NCBI GenBank assembly: GCA_019241805.1
Contig: JAFAWL010000452.1
Coordinates: 1 to 10,527 of the forward strand
DNA from: Actinomycetota bacterium
Lineage (GTDB): Bacteria; Actinomycetota; Actinomycetes; Mycobacteriales; Jatrophihabitantaceae
Direction: 5' to 3'
DNA length: 10,527 nucleotides
Positions 1 to 6,805 of the stretch are shown in pieces. How positions within the stretch are numbered: the stretch's first letter is position 1; the number at the start of each line of letters is the position of its first letter. The translations under genes were made by a program, and so were the position numbers. The notes under the pieces are model-generated. The model searched no databases, was not told the origin of the DNA, and was given only the letters and a program-made list of their open reading frames with translations.

Positions 1-22
1 CCCGAAGCACTCGGAATCCCGC

Positions 23-28
23 TAGGCT
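23..28 (+). promoter_or_regulatory. candidate -10 element for the DUF3618 gene
   Basis: TAGGCT fits the actinobacterial TAnnnT pattern. A start point about 7 nt downstream would give a leader of roughly 35 nt, which contains the AGGAAGG ribosome binding site at 55-61. I see no clear -35. This is an inference from spacing alone. Confidence 0.3.
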
Positions 29-70
29 CGTCGTTCATCCAGACGGGTTCGGCCAGGAAGGGCGGTACGA

Positions 71-310
71 GTGCCTGAGCGGACGGCGCAGGACATCCAG
101 CGCGAGATCGAGCAGTCGCGCGACGCCTTGGCCGCGTCGATCGACCAATTGGTCGAACGGGCCAGTCCCAAGCGGATCGGTTCGGATCTCAAGGTTGCTC
201 TGCTCGTGAAAGCGCAGTCGCCCGCGGGCAAGGCGGTCATCGGCGGCGTCGGTGCCCTGGTCGTCCTGCTTATCGTGCGCCGCGTCCGTCGCGCCCGATC
301 CGTCGACTAG
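71..310 (+). CDS. DUF3618 family small membrane protein
   Basis: A 79-residue protein. Residues 1-30 form a charged helix of the type seen in DUF3618 proteins (RTAQDIQREIEQSRDALAAS, ending in a DQLVER-like segment). A conserved-looking P33-K34-R35 turn follows, then a single predicted membrane helix at about residues 54-69 and a basic tail (RRVRRAR), suggesting a cytoplasmic C-terminus. The function of DUF3618 is unknown; members are common in actinobacteria. The GTG start is preceded by AGGAAGG at 55-61 with about 9 nt spacing, and no better in-frame start lies downstream. The gene converges on pxpC with only 12 bp between the two stop codons. Confidence 0.8.
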   Translation: MPERTAQDIQREIEQSRDALAASIDQLVERASPKRIGSDLKVALLVKAQSPAGKAVIGGVGALVVLLIVRRVRRARSVD

Positions 311-326
311 TCCATCCGAGGGCTAG
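307..326. terminator. candidate bidirectional hairpin between convergent genes
   Basis: An inverted repeat with arms CTAGTCC (307-313) and GGGCTAG (320-326) and a 6-nt loop. It has one G-T wobble in the plus-strand sense. It covers the stop codons of both the DUF3618 gene and pxpC. Neither side has a strong T-tract, so any terminator activity would be of the U-poor actinobacterial kind. Confidence 0.35.
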
Positions 327-1168
327 TTGCGCAACCGTTCAGGACGAAACTCAACGGGGTCGCCCGGACGCAACTGTCCGAGCGCGTCGAGGTCGGCGTC
401 GAGCACGACCGCGATCACCGGGTAGCCGCCGGTCACCGGGGCGTCCGGGCCGAGCACGATGGGGCGACCGTCCGGCGGAACCTGGATAGCTCCGGGCAGG
501 GTTGCCTCGCTGGCCAGTTCCCGCGTCTCGGCCTCAGTTCGGCGAGGCAGCGCCGGCCCGTCCACGCGTAATCCGACGCGGTTGGAGTCGGCGCGCACCC
601 GCCACGTCGTGCGCCGGAGCGACTCGATCGCCGCGGGCGTGAACCAGTCGTCGCGGGGGCCGAGTACGACCCGGACGGTCGAGGACACGGGGCCGAACGA
701 CCCGAACGCCCCGGAGACATCGCCAATCGGCTGGGGCCCGACCTGGAGTCGGTCGCCGGCCCGAAGCGGTGCGGGCCCGAGACCGCTCAAGGTGTCGGTG
801 CTGCACGATCCCAGGACGGGTGTGACGATCAGGCCGCCCCGCACCGCGAGGTAGCTGCGCAACCCCTGGCCCGGCGCGGCGAGGCGCACCACGCGGCCGG
901 GCGGTAACGACTGCGCGGCCGACCAGTCGACGCCGTCGCAGCGGGCGCCGGTGAAGGCGACGGTGGCCGCCGCGTCGGCGCGCACGACCAAGCCGCCGAA
1001 CGAGAACTCGATGGCCGGTGTGCCGTCCGGATTGCCGACCAGCCGATTGGCCAACCGGAACGCGGCGCGATCGGCGGCCCCGCTGCGGCTCACGCCGAGG
1101 TGTGCGTATCCGGTGCGGCCGAGGTCCTGCACCGTGGCGAACGGGCCCGGCTCCACCACCTCGATCAT
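323..1168 (-). CDS. pxpC: 5-oxoprolinase subunit C (biotin-dependent carboxylase-like, KipA/PxpC)
   Basis: A 281-residue protein, a normal length for PxpC. With PxpA and PxpB it forms the ATP-dependent bacterial 5-oxoprolinase that opens cyclic 5-oxoproline (pyroglutamate) to L-glutamate. Family motifs are visible: QDLGRTGYAHLGVSRSGAAD at about 14-33, a GSCSTDTL segment at 120-127 (family GSxST), SNRVGLR at 195-201, and GGYPVIA at 247-253 near the C-terminus. The ATG at 1168 was chosen because MIEVVEPG matches the usual PxpC N-terminus and because it overlaps the pxpB stop in an ATGA tetranucleotide (1165-1168), implying translational coupling. The open frame runs another 127 codons upstream, but that part is low-complexity read-through over pxpB and is not real. 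Older annotations may call it allophanate hydrolase subunit 2. Confidence 0.93.
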   Translation of the reverse strand: MIEVVEPGPFATVQDLGRTGYAHLGVSRSGAADRAAFRLANRLVGNPDGTPAIEFSFGGLVVRADAAATVAFTGARCDGVDWSAAQSLPPGRVVRLAAPGQGLRSYLAVRGGLIVTPVLGSCSTDTLSGLGPAPLRAGDRLQVGPQPIGDVSGAFGSFGPVSSTVRVVLGPRDDWFTPAAIESLRRTTWRVRADSNRVGLRVDGPALPRRTEAETRELASEATLPGAIQVPPDGRPIVLGPDAPVTGGYPVIAVVLDADLDALGQLRPGDPVEFRPERLRN

Positions 1169-1776
1169 GCGGATACGAAGCGCACCCGGTCGCCCGGGCG
1201 CAACAGCGACGGTGAGACCCGGGCGGTGTCCCACAGAGCCGCGTCGGTGCGTCCGAGCAGGCGCCACCCGCCGGGCGAGGATTGCGGATAGGCCGCCGTG
1301 TACCCCGCTGCGATGGCGACCGCGCCGGCCGGCACCCGGGCACGCGGCGTCGCCAGTCGTGGCTGCACGAGGCTCGGGTGCAGCCCGGTGAGATAGGCGA
1401 ACCCCGGGGAGAAGCCGCAGAACGCCACGGTGTAGGTCGGCGCAGAGTGCCGCTGAATCACCTCGGCCGGGGAGCAGCCGGCGTCGGCGGCGACCAGACC
1501 GAGGTCCGGCCCGTCGTAGGTGACCTCGATAAGGACCGGATCGTCCCACTGGTCCACGGCGTCGTCCGCACTTGCCCGTCGCAGGGCGCGGGTGATGGTC
1601 ACCTGCGTGAGGCGGGCGGGGTCGATCCGCGCGAGCACGGTTCGCGCCGCCGGCACGACCTCGCTGACCCCGTCGAGCGCGAGCAACGCCCGCGCGACCG
1701 GCAGTACGAAGGACTCGTCCGTCTCCACGAGTACGGCTCGGTCGCCGTAGGACCGCACCGCGAGCGTCGGGCTCAT
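1165..1776 (-). CDS. pxpB: 5-oxoprolinase subunit B (KipI/PxpB)
   Basis: A 203-residue protein of the PxpB/KipI family (allophanate hydrolase subunit 1-like, cyclophilin-type beta fold). Visible motifs are YGDRAVLVE at about 10-18, the signature VAFCGFSPGFAYL at 117-129, RVPAGAVAIA at 147-156, and YPQSSPGGWRLLGRT at 163-177. It acts in the cytoplasm as part of the PxpABC complex. The start is ATG at 1776, which overlaps the pxpA stop in an ATGA (1773-1776); the same arrangement links its own stop to pxpC. In Bacillus the KipI homologue was described as a kinase inhibitor, but linkage to pxpA and pxpC here makes the oxoprolinase role much more likely. Extension upstream in the same frame is spurious. 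Confidence 0.93.
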   Translation of the reverse strand: MSPTLAVRSYGDRAVLVETDESFVLPVARALLALDGVSEVVPAARTVLARIDPARLTQVTITRALRRASADDAVDQWDDPVLIEVTYDGPDLGLVAADAGCSPAEVIQRHSAPTYTVAFCGFSPGFAYLTGLHPSLVQPRLATPRARVPAGAVAIAAGYTAAYPQSSPGGWRLLGRTDAALWDTARVSPSLLRPGDRVRFVSA

Positions 1777-2531
1777 GCGGTGAATGCGGTCACGTCGGCG
1801 CCGGCCGCGGTCAGGGCCGCGCGAACCGCGCGGGCGATCGGTACCGCGTCCGGAGTGTCCCCGTGCACGCAGATCGACTCGGCACGGATGTCGACGGCCG
1901 CGCCGTCGTCGGCTCGCGCGCGACCGTCGCGCACGATCGACACCGCCTGCGCGACCACGTCGTCGATCTCGGCGAGGACGGCGCCGGCCGCACCACGAGG
2001 CTGTAGGCGACCGTGGGCGGTGTAGCGGCGATCGGCGAATGCCTCGGTCACGAACGGGATTCCGATCGCGTCGGCCGCGTCGGCCAGGGCCGACCCAGGC
2101 AGACCGAGCAGGGGCATCGCGGGATCGAACGCCGCCATCGCGGACGCGATCGCCGCGGCAGATCTCGGGTCGTCGGCGGCGGTGTTGTAGAGCGCCCCGT
2201 GGGGCTTGACGTAGCGGACGCGCGTGCCGGCCGCTCGCGCGCAGGCCGCGAGCGCGCCTAGCTGATACAGGATGTCCGCCTTCAGTTCCTCGACTCCGAC
2301 GTCCAGTCGGCGTCGCCCGAAGCCGATGAGGTCTCGGTAGGAGACCTGGGCGCCGATCGCGACGTCCAGTCGCGCCGCGGACGCGCACACACGGGTCATG
2401 GTGACCGGGTCGCCGGCGTGGAAGCCGCAGGCGACGTTGGCACTAGTGACAATTCGGAGCAGGGCCTCGTCGTCGGTGAGTTGCCACACACCGAAGCCCT
2501 CGCCCAGGTCAGCGTTGAGGTCGATGCGCAC
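1773..2531 (-). CDS. pxpA: 5-oxoprolinase subunit A (LamB/YcsF family)
   Basis: A 252-residue LamB/YcsF protein, full length. Motifs in order: DLNADLGEGFG (4-14), SANVACGFHAGDP (30-42), a FGRRR segment (71-75), VKPHGALYN (108-116), EAFADRRY (163-170) and SICVHGDTP (219-227). These conserved Asp and His residues belong to the polar pocket typical of the family. It is the first gene of a three-gene operon (pxpA, pxpB, pxpC) that recycles 5-oxoproline, a spontaneous breakdown product of glutamine and glutamate metabolism. The start is GTG at 2531, giving MRIDLNADLGE, which aligns with the family N-terminus. No Shine-Dalgarno is visible; a TAnnnT hexamer 6 nt upstream suggests a leaderless mRNA. 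Confidence 0.94.
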   Translation of the reverse strand: MRIDLNADLGEGFGVWQLTDDEALLRIVTSANVACGFHAGDPVTMTRVCASAARLDVAIGAQVSYRDLIGFGRRRLDVGVEELKADILYQLGALAACARAAGTRVRYVKPHGALYNTAADDPRSAAAIASAMAAFDPAMPLLGLPGSALADAADAIGIPFVTEAFADRRYTAHGRLQPRGAAGAVLAEIDDVVAQAVSIVRDGRARADDGAAVDIRAESICVHGDTPDAVPIARAVRAALTAAGADVTAFTA

Positions 2532-2537
2532 GTCACG

Positions 2538-2543
2538 ACCGTA
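2538..2543 (-). promoter_or_regulatory. candidate -10 of a leaderless pxpABC promoter
   Basis: On the minus strand the hexamer TACGGT (TAnnnT) ends 6 nt before the pxpA GTG. Transcription would therefore start at or next to the start codon. There is no purine-rich ribosome binding site in this stretch, which supports a leaderless transcript. No clear -35 hexamer is seen. Confidence 0.4.
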
Positions 2544-2608
2544 GGGGAGGCGGGGCGTGGCGGGTAGCGCCCGGCTGGCGATTGGCCATGTGCGTGGGAC
2601 CCCGCGAC

Positions 2609-2627
2609 TCAGGGTAGGCTGCCCAAA
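2609..2627 (+). promoter_or_regulatory. weak second IdeR-like box upstream of efeU
   Basis: This 19-mer matches the IdeR/DtxR consensus TWAGGTWAGSCTWACCTWA at 14 of 19 positions by my count, with the core TAGGCT intact. It lies just upstream of, and overlaps by 4 bp, the strong box at 2624-2642. It could be a low-affinity second site that helps cooperative binding, or the real -10 (TAGGCT, 2615-2620) of the efeU promoter. Confidence 0.3.
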
Positions 2628-2642
2628 GTTAGCCTTACCTAA
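2624..2642 (+). promoter_or_regulatory. IdeR/DmdR iron box of the efeU promoter
   Basis: This 19-mer matches TWAGGTWAGSCTWACCTWA at 17 of 19 positions, including the whole 3' half (AGCCTTACCTAA). It ends 14 bp before the efeU ATG. The hexamer TAGCCT at 2630-2635 within it fits a -10, so Fe(II)-loaded IdeR bound here would block RNA polymerase. The inference is iron-repressed transcription of efeUOB. The box lies about 80 bp from the divergent pxpA promoter, so an effect on pxpA is not evident. Confidence 0.85.
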
Positions 2643-2656
2643 TCGATGGGACGGGC

Positions 2657-4219
2657 ATGCTCCCTACCTTCGTCATCGGGCTGCGCGAGGGCCTCGAGGC
2701 GGCGTTGATCGTCGGCATCGTCGCCGCGTTCCTGCGCCAGCGCGGTCGGATCGATCTGCTGCGCTGGGTTTGGGTGGGCGTCGCCGTGGCCGTTGCGCTG
2801 TGTTTCGCGATCGGCGTCGCCCTCGACGCGTTGTCGCGGGATCTGCCGCAGCGTCAGCAGGAGGGCCTGGAGACCGTCATCGGGGCTGTCGCCGTCGGCA
2901 TGGTCACGTACATGGTCGTCTGGATGAAGCGACACTCGCGCGACCTGAAGGGTCAGCTGGAAGGCGCGGCCGGGTCGGCCTTGCTGGCCGGTTCGGGTTG
3001 GGCGCTGGTGGCGATGGCCTTCCTCGCTGTGATCCGCGAAGGCTTCGAGACGGTGGTGTTCCTGCTGGCCGCGTTCAACGAGGCCGGCGGTCCCTCGGCC
3101 GGCACAGGAGCGGTCCTCGGCATTCTGCTCTCCGTCGCACTCGGCTACGGGATCTACCGCGGCGGTGTACGCATCAACCTGTCGAAGTTCTTCCGCTTCA
3201 CCGGTGTCGTGCTCGTGCTCGTCGCGGCCGGACTGGTCGTCACGGCCCTGCACACCGCGCACGAAGCCGGGTGGCTCGATGTAGGTCAGCAGCGCACGGT
3301 CAACCTTTCCGGTCTGATCCGGCCCGGTTCGGTGCAGGCCTCGCTGCTCACCGGCATGCTCGGCGTACAGCCCCGGCCGGTGTTGATCGAGGTCGTCGGA
3401 TGGCTGATCTACGTCGTGCCGGTGGGCCTGTTCGTGGCGTGGCCGCCCGGACGGGGTTTGGACCGTCGTGTCACCGGTCGGCTGGTCGCGGCCGGTGCGC
3501 TCGTCGCCGCGCTCGCCGGGACGCTGCTGCTCCTGCTCGCCCCGGCCGCGCCGCGCATCGCCCCGCGCGCGGTCGTCGACGGTCAGTCGGTCCGCGTTGT
3601 CGATCACGGCGATCCCTCGGTGATCGTGGTGCAGAACGGGCCTAGTCAGACCCGGGTTGCTCGGGGGGGATCCGTCGCTCTGGACGGGCGCACGTACACC
3701 CTCTATCGCGAGACAGCGACGTCCAGCGCGGACGGCGTGCCCCTTACGTTCGATCAGGTGGCCGCGCGCAACCGTGGCCGCCTGCCGTTGGGTGTGCAGG
3801 CGGAGCAGGGCGTGACCGTCGCCGTACGTAACTCGACGGCAACCACGACGACTGTGACCGTCGACCCGATCACCTATCGCGTCGTCGACCTGCAGGTCAT
3901 GACCAAGGTGACGACGATCGCCTCGCTGTCGGTCGGCGCGACCCCACTGGCCGATGCGACGGCGAAGAGCGCCGGATTCACCGACGCCCAGCAACAGGCC
4001 GCCGTCGCCGCGGCCGAGCGCGATGCCGGTGCGGCCGACGACCGCGCCGGTCTGCGGGCCTGGGGCGTCAGCGTGCTGCTGATCGCCGGCCTGTGCGGTG
4101 TGATCTCGACGGTGGCGCTGTTCGGTGGGCGGCGCCGGCCGTCCGCTCCGGTCGGCAAGGAGTCTACGGCGACGACGCAGCCTGTGCCGGCGGTCACTCA
4201 GTTGCGGCAGCCCGTGTGA
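2657..4219 (+). CDS. efeU: FTR1-family iron permease EfeU with long C-terminal extension
   Basis: Integral membrane iron permease of the EfeUOB system, homologous to yeast Ftr1p. Residues 1-265 are the normal permease core: hydrophobic segments near 3-25, 36-57, 71-90, 108-140, 147-168, 178-200 and 245-262, with the two iron-transport REGxE motifs at 10-14 (REGLE) and 127-131 (REGFE). After a further membrane segment at about 276-297 the protein continues for over 200 residues: a Thr/Val-rich, probably beta-structured, extracytoplasmic region (about 300-465), another membrane helix (467-490) and a short basic tail. Typical EfeU is about 280 residues, so this 520-residue form is roughly double. 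The ATG at 2657 gives MLPTFVIGLREGLE, as expected for the family. The ribosome binding site is weak (GGGACGGG, 2648-2655). An IdeR box lies just upstream. efeO follows after 50 bp. Confidence 0.93.
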   Translation: MLPTFVIGLREGLEAALIVGIVAAFLRQRGRIDLLRWVWVGVAVAVALCFAIGVALDALSRDLPQRQQEGLETVIGAVAVGMVTYMVVWMKRHSRDLKGQLEGAAGSALLAGSGWALVAMAFLAVIREGFETVVFLLAAFNEAGGPSAGTGAVLGILLSVALGYGIYRGGVRINLSKFFRFTGVVLVLVAAGLVVTALHTAHEAGWLDVGQQRTVNLSGLIRPGSVQASLLTGMLGVQPRPVLIEVVGWLIYVVPVGLFVAWPPGRGLDRRVTGRLVAAGALVAALAGTLLLLLAPAAPRIAPRAVVDGQSVRVVDHGDPSVIVVQNGPSQTRVARGGSVALDGRTYTLYRETATSSADGVPLTFDQVAARNRGRLPLGVQAEQGVTVAVRNSTATTTTVTVDPITYRVVDLQVMTKVTTIASLSVGATPLADATAKSAGFTDAQQQAAVAAAERDAGAADDRAGLRAWGVSVLLIAGLCGVISTVALFGGRRRPSAPVGKESTATTQPVPAVTQLRQPV

Positions 4220-4221
4220 GG

Positions 4222-4240
4222 TCAGGTTAGCCTGTCCTAA
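4222..4240 (+). promoter_or_regulatory. IdeR/DmdR iron box of an efeO promoter
   Basis: This 19-mer matches the IdeR consensus at 16 of 19 positions, with an intact AGGTTAGCCT left half and core. The hexamer TAGCCT (4228-4233) could be the -10 of a separate efeO promoter, giving a leader of about 30 nt. It lies in the 50-bp gap between efeU and efeO, so efeOB probably has its own iron-repressed promoter besides read-through from efeU. Confidence 0.8.
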
Positions 4241-4256
4241 CTAGTCGGAAGCCGTC

Positions 4257-4264
4257 AAGAGGAG
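4257..4264 (+). promoter_or_regulatory. strong ribosome binding site of efeO
   Basis: AAGAGGAG lies 5 nt before the efeO ATG. It is the strongest Shine-Dalgarno in the iron operon and contrasts with the weak site before efeU, consistent with EfeO being made in larger amounts than the permease. Confidence 0.65.
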
Positions 4265-4269
4265 CTGTC

Positions 4270-5457
4270 ATGTCGACGTTCGTGCGCCGCGCTGTCGCGG
4301 TCGCCGCCCTCGGCGCTGCCGTCGTGACCACGCTGTCCGCCTGCGGCAGCAGCAAGAAGAGTTCGGCTTCTCCGTCCAGGAGCGCCTCGGCCACGTCCAA
4401 CACGCGCACGGTCGAGGTCGCCATCACCTCCGACGGGTGCAAACCGGCCCAGAGCAGCTACGACGCCGGACCGCTCACCTTCTCGGTCAAGAACACCGAC
4501 GCCACCGCGGTGAACGAGATCGAGTTGCTGTCCGGCGAACGGATCGTCGGCGAGAAGGAGAACCTGCCGGCCGGCTTCTCCGGCTCATTCGCGCTCAGCC
4601 TCCCGCCGGGTGAGTACACGCTCTATTGCCCCGGAGCGACCACCGAGAAGACCACCTTGAAGATCATCGGCACTGCCGCCACGGCGTCGGCCAGCAGCGA
4701 CACGTCGCAGCTACTGGCCCAAGGGACGAAGCAGTACGCCGACTACGTCAACTCGCAGGTGTCTGAATTGATCGCCGCGGTCAAGCCGCTGGACACCGCG
4801 CTCAAGACAACGGATCTGACCGCCGCCCAGAATGCCTACAAGCAGGCGCGAAAGTACTACGAGCGCATCGAACCGGTGGCCGAGTCGTTCACGAACGGGT
4901 CGGACAACCTCGACTCCGACATCGACGCCCGCCAAGACGACGTCCCAGCCAACCAGTGGACGGGCTTCCATCGCATCGAGAAGGGCTTGTTCCAGGACAA
5001 CAGCCTTTCCGGTCTGGCCGGCTACGGTGACGGGCTGCTGGCCAACGTGGCGAAGTTGCAGACGCTCACCGCCGGTCTGGCCTACCAGCCGGCCGAGCTC
5101 GCCAACGGCGCCGTCGACCTGCTCGACGAGGTCTCGAAGACGAAGATCACCGGCGAGGAGGAGCGGTACTCGCACATCGACCTACTCGACTTCTCGGCCA
5201 ACGTCGAAGGATCCGAGCAAGCCTTCGCCTGCCTCGAACCCGCGTTGGAAAAGATCGACCCGACGCTGACCGCCACCATCACCTCGGCGTTCAATGCGCT
5301 GGACGCCGCGCTCGACAAGTACCGCAGCAACAGTGACGCCTCCGGCTTCGTGCTGTATTCGACGTTGACCGATGCCGACAAGACCGCCCTGAGCCAGTTG
5401 GTGCAGGCGGTGGACGAGCCGCTGTCGACGGTGGCCAGCAAGGTCGTCACTTCGTGA
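4270..5457 (+). CDS. efeO: iron uptake lipoprotein EfeO (cupredoxin plus M75 imelysin-like domain)
   Basis: A 395-residue extracytoplasmic iron-binding component of EfeUOB. The N-terminus is a lipoprotein signal (basic start, hydrophobic stretch, lipobox LSAC with C25), followed by a Ser-rich linker to about residue 44. Residues 47-134 form the cupredoxin-like EfeO domain, with candidate metal ligands C57, a Glu at 83 or 85, E115 and C120. Residues 146-395 form the M75/imelysin-like helical domain with the HxxE motif H234-R-I-E237 and the conserved FSANVEGSEQAF stretch (308-319). Known family role: capture, and possibly oxidation, of ferrous iron before transfer to EfeU. As a lipoprotein it would be tethered to the outer face of the membrane. 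The ATG at 4270 has a good ribosome binding site. Its stop overlaps the efeB start in GTGA (5454-5457). Confidence 0.95.
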   Translation: MSTFVRRAVAVAALGAAVVTTLSACGSSKKSSASPSRSASATSNTRTVEVAITSDGCKPAQSSYDAGPLTFSVKNTDATAVNEIELLSGERIVGEKENLPAGFSGSFALSLPPGEYTLYCPGATTEKTTLKIIGTAATASASSDTSQLLAQGTKQYADYVNSQVSELIAAVKPLDTALKTTDLTAAQNAYKQARKYYERIEPVAESFTNGSDNLDSDIDARQDDVPANQWTGFHRIEKGLFQDNSLSGLAGYGDGLLANVAKLQTLTAGLAYQPAELANGAVDLLDEVSKTKITGEEERYSHIDLLDFSANVEGSEQAFACLEPALEKIDPTLTATITSAFNALDAALDKYRSNSDASGFVLYSTLTDADKTALSQLVQAVDEPLSTVASKVVTS

Positions 5458-6734
5458 CGGACGCGCCCGCACCTCGCCCGAGCGATAGCTCACCGACCCG
5501 GCGCGGTTTCCTCGGCGCCGCTCTGGGGGCGGCGGGGGTCGTTGCCGCGGGTGGGGCGGGTTTCGGCATCGCCAAGGCCACCGAGTCGACCCCGTCCCCG
5601 GCCGCGGCGAAGGTCGCTCCGTCTGAGGTTGCGTTCTATGGCGTACACCAGGCCGGCATCGCGACTCCGGCCCAGGACCGTCTCGCGTTCGCCGCGTTCG
5701 ACGTCACCGCGCGCGACCTGCGTGCGCTGCAGGCGATGTTGGGCAGCTGGGCGGCCGCCGCGGCTCGAATGAGCACCGGTCAGTTGATCGGGCCGACCGA
5801 GACGGCTCCCCAGGCGCCACCGGTCGACACTGGTGAGGCGCTCGGCCTGGCGCCGGGCAACCTGACCATCACGGTGGGGTTCGGGCCGAGCCTGTTCGAC
5901 GATCGCTTCGGGCTGGCCGCGAAGCGGCCGGGGGCGTTGGCGCCGATTCCGACACTGCCCGGAGACGCGCTCGATCCGAGCCGCAGCGGTGGTGATGTCG
6001 GGGTGCAGGCGTGCTCCGACGACCCGCAGGTCGCCTTCCACGTCATTCGGAACTTCGCTCGCATCGCCCGCGGCACCGCGGTCATGCGGTGGTCGCAGCT
6101 CGGCTTCGGGCGCACGTCGAGCACGTCTACGACGCAGGCGACCCCTCGAAACCTGATGGGCTTCAAGGACGGGACGAACAACATCAAGGCCGAGGACACG
6201 GCCGTGATGAACGACTTCGTCTGGGTCGGCGAAGAAACCGATCAGCCATGGATGAAGGACGGCAGCTACCTCGTCACCCGCCGCATACGGATGCTCATCG
6301 AGACCTGGGACGCCGACTACATCGCCGACCAGCAGCGCGTGTTCGGGCGCTTCAAAGACACCGGCGCTCCGCTGTCCGGCCGTAACGAGTTCGATCGCGT
6401 CGACCTGGATGCCAGCGCGAACGGACAGCCGGTGATCCCGGCCGACGCGCACATCCGGCTGGCCGCACCGGGCAACAACAACGGCCAGAAGATTCTCCGT
6501 CGCGGCTACTCGTACACCGACGGAAACGACCCCACGACCGGGCAGCTGGATGCCGGGCTGTTCTTCATCGCATACCAGAAGGATCCGCGCCGCCAGTTCA
6601 TCCCGATCCAGACCCGGTTGGGCGGGAATGACGCGCTCAACGAATACATCAAGCACGTCGGTAGCGCGTTGTTCGCCGTTCCGCCCGGCCTGTCCGGTCC
6701 GGGTGACTGGTTCGGCAAGGCTCTGTTCGCCTGA
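5454..6734 (+). CDS. efeB: Tat-exported DyP-type haem peroxidase EfeB
   Basis: A 426-residue EfeB/YcdB-type dye-decolourising peroxidase. A twin-arginine signal is clear: TRRGFLGAA at about 15-23, then an Ala/Gly hydrophobic stretch to about residue 41, so the haem-loaded enzyme is exported folded. The DyP signature GFKDGT is at 236-241 with catalytic D239. H333 (in DAHIRLAAPG) is the expected proximal haem ligand, and R349 or R350 (ILRRG) the distal Arg. The C-terminal YQKDPRRQF and LNEYIKHVGSA stretches are also typical. In the family it is proposed to oxidise ferrous iron for EfeO/EfeU at low pH; a haem de-chelatase role has also been proposed and is disputed. The GTG start overlaps the efeO stop by four bases, implying translational coupling, and supplies the Tat signal. 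Confidence 0.95.
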   Translation: MTDAPAPRPSDSSPTRRGFLGAALGAAGVVAAGGAGFGIAKATESTPSPAAAKVAPSEVAFYGVHQAGIATPAQDRLAFAAFDVTARDLRALQAMLGSWAAAAARMSTGQLIGPTETAPQAPPVDTGEALGLAPGNLTITVGFGPSLFDDRFGLAAKRPGALAPIPTLPGDALDPSRSGGDVGVQACSDDPQVAFHVIRNFARIARGTAVMRWSQLGFGRTSSTSTTQATPRNLMGFKDGTNNIKAEDTAVMNDFVWVGEETDQPWMKDGSYLVTRRIRMLIETWDADYIADQQRVFGRFKDTGAPLSGRNEFDRVDLDASANGQPVIPADAHIRLAAPGNNNGQKILRRGYSYTDGNDPTTGQLDAGLFFIAYQKDPRRQFIPIQTRLGGNDALNEYIKHVGSALFAVPPGLSGPGDWFGKALFA

Positions 6735-6741
6735 GGGCGAC

Positions 6742-6770
6742 GGCCCTGAAGGGCCCGTGGAAATCGGGCC
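6742..6770 (+). terminator. candidate terminator after efeB (two alternative hairpins)
   Basis: Two mutually exclusive inverted repeats lie 8-36 bp after the efeB stop: GGCCC/GGGCC (6742-6755, 4-nt loop) and GGCCCG/CGGGCC (6752-6770, 7-nt loop). No T-run follows, so the call rests only on position and GC-rich stems. It would separate efeUOB from the exporter gene, which has its own promoter. Confidence 0.3.
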
Positions 6771-6792
6771 GACGTCGCGCTCGGGCGGCCTT

Positions 6793-6798
6793 TAGAAT
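6793..6798 (+). promoter_or_regulatory. -10 of a leaderless promoter for the LysE-type gene
   Basis: TAGAAT, one base from TATAAT, ends 7 nt before the ATG at 6806, so the transcript should begin at the start codon. No Shine-Dalgarno is present. A weak -35 (CCGACG, 6769-6774) is possible at 18-bp spacing. Confidence 0.55.
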
Positions 6799-6805
6799 CT
6801 CGGTC

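Noticed and set aside
22..240. Minus-strand open frame opposite the DUF3618 gene
   Set aside because: It is antisense to a recognisable family protein and has no motif or ribosome binding site.
2532..2656. IdeR control of pxpABC from the shared divergent region
   Set aside because: The iron box sits next to efeU and about 80 bp from the pxpA -10, outside the usual repressing position. Oxoproline metabolism has no known tie to iron.
2639..3994. Long open frame (451 codons) on the minus strand opposite efeU
   Set aside because: It is rich in Arg, Asp, Gln and His with no family motif, runs across the efeU promoter and lies fully antisense to a certain gene. Long antisense frames are expected in high-GC DNA.
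5490..6656. Open frame of 388 codons on the minus strand opposite efeB
   Set aside because: Composition is typical of an antisense shadow (Arg, Gly and Val rich, no domain), and the sense frame encodes a full DyP peroxidase with its catalytic residues.
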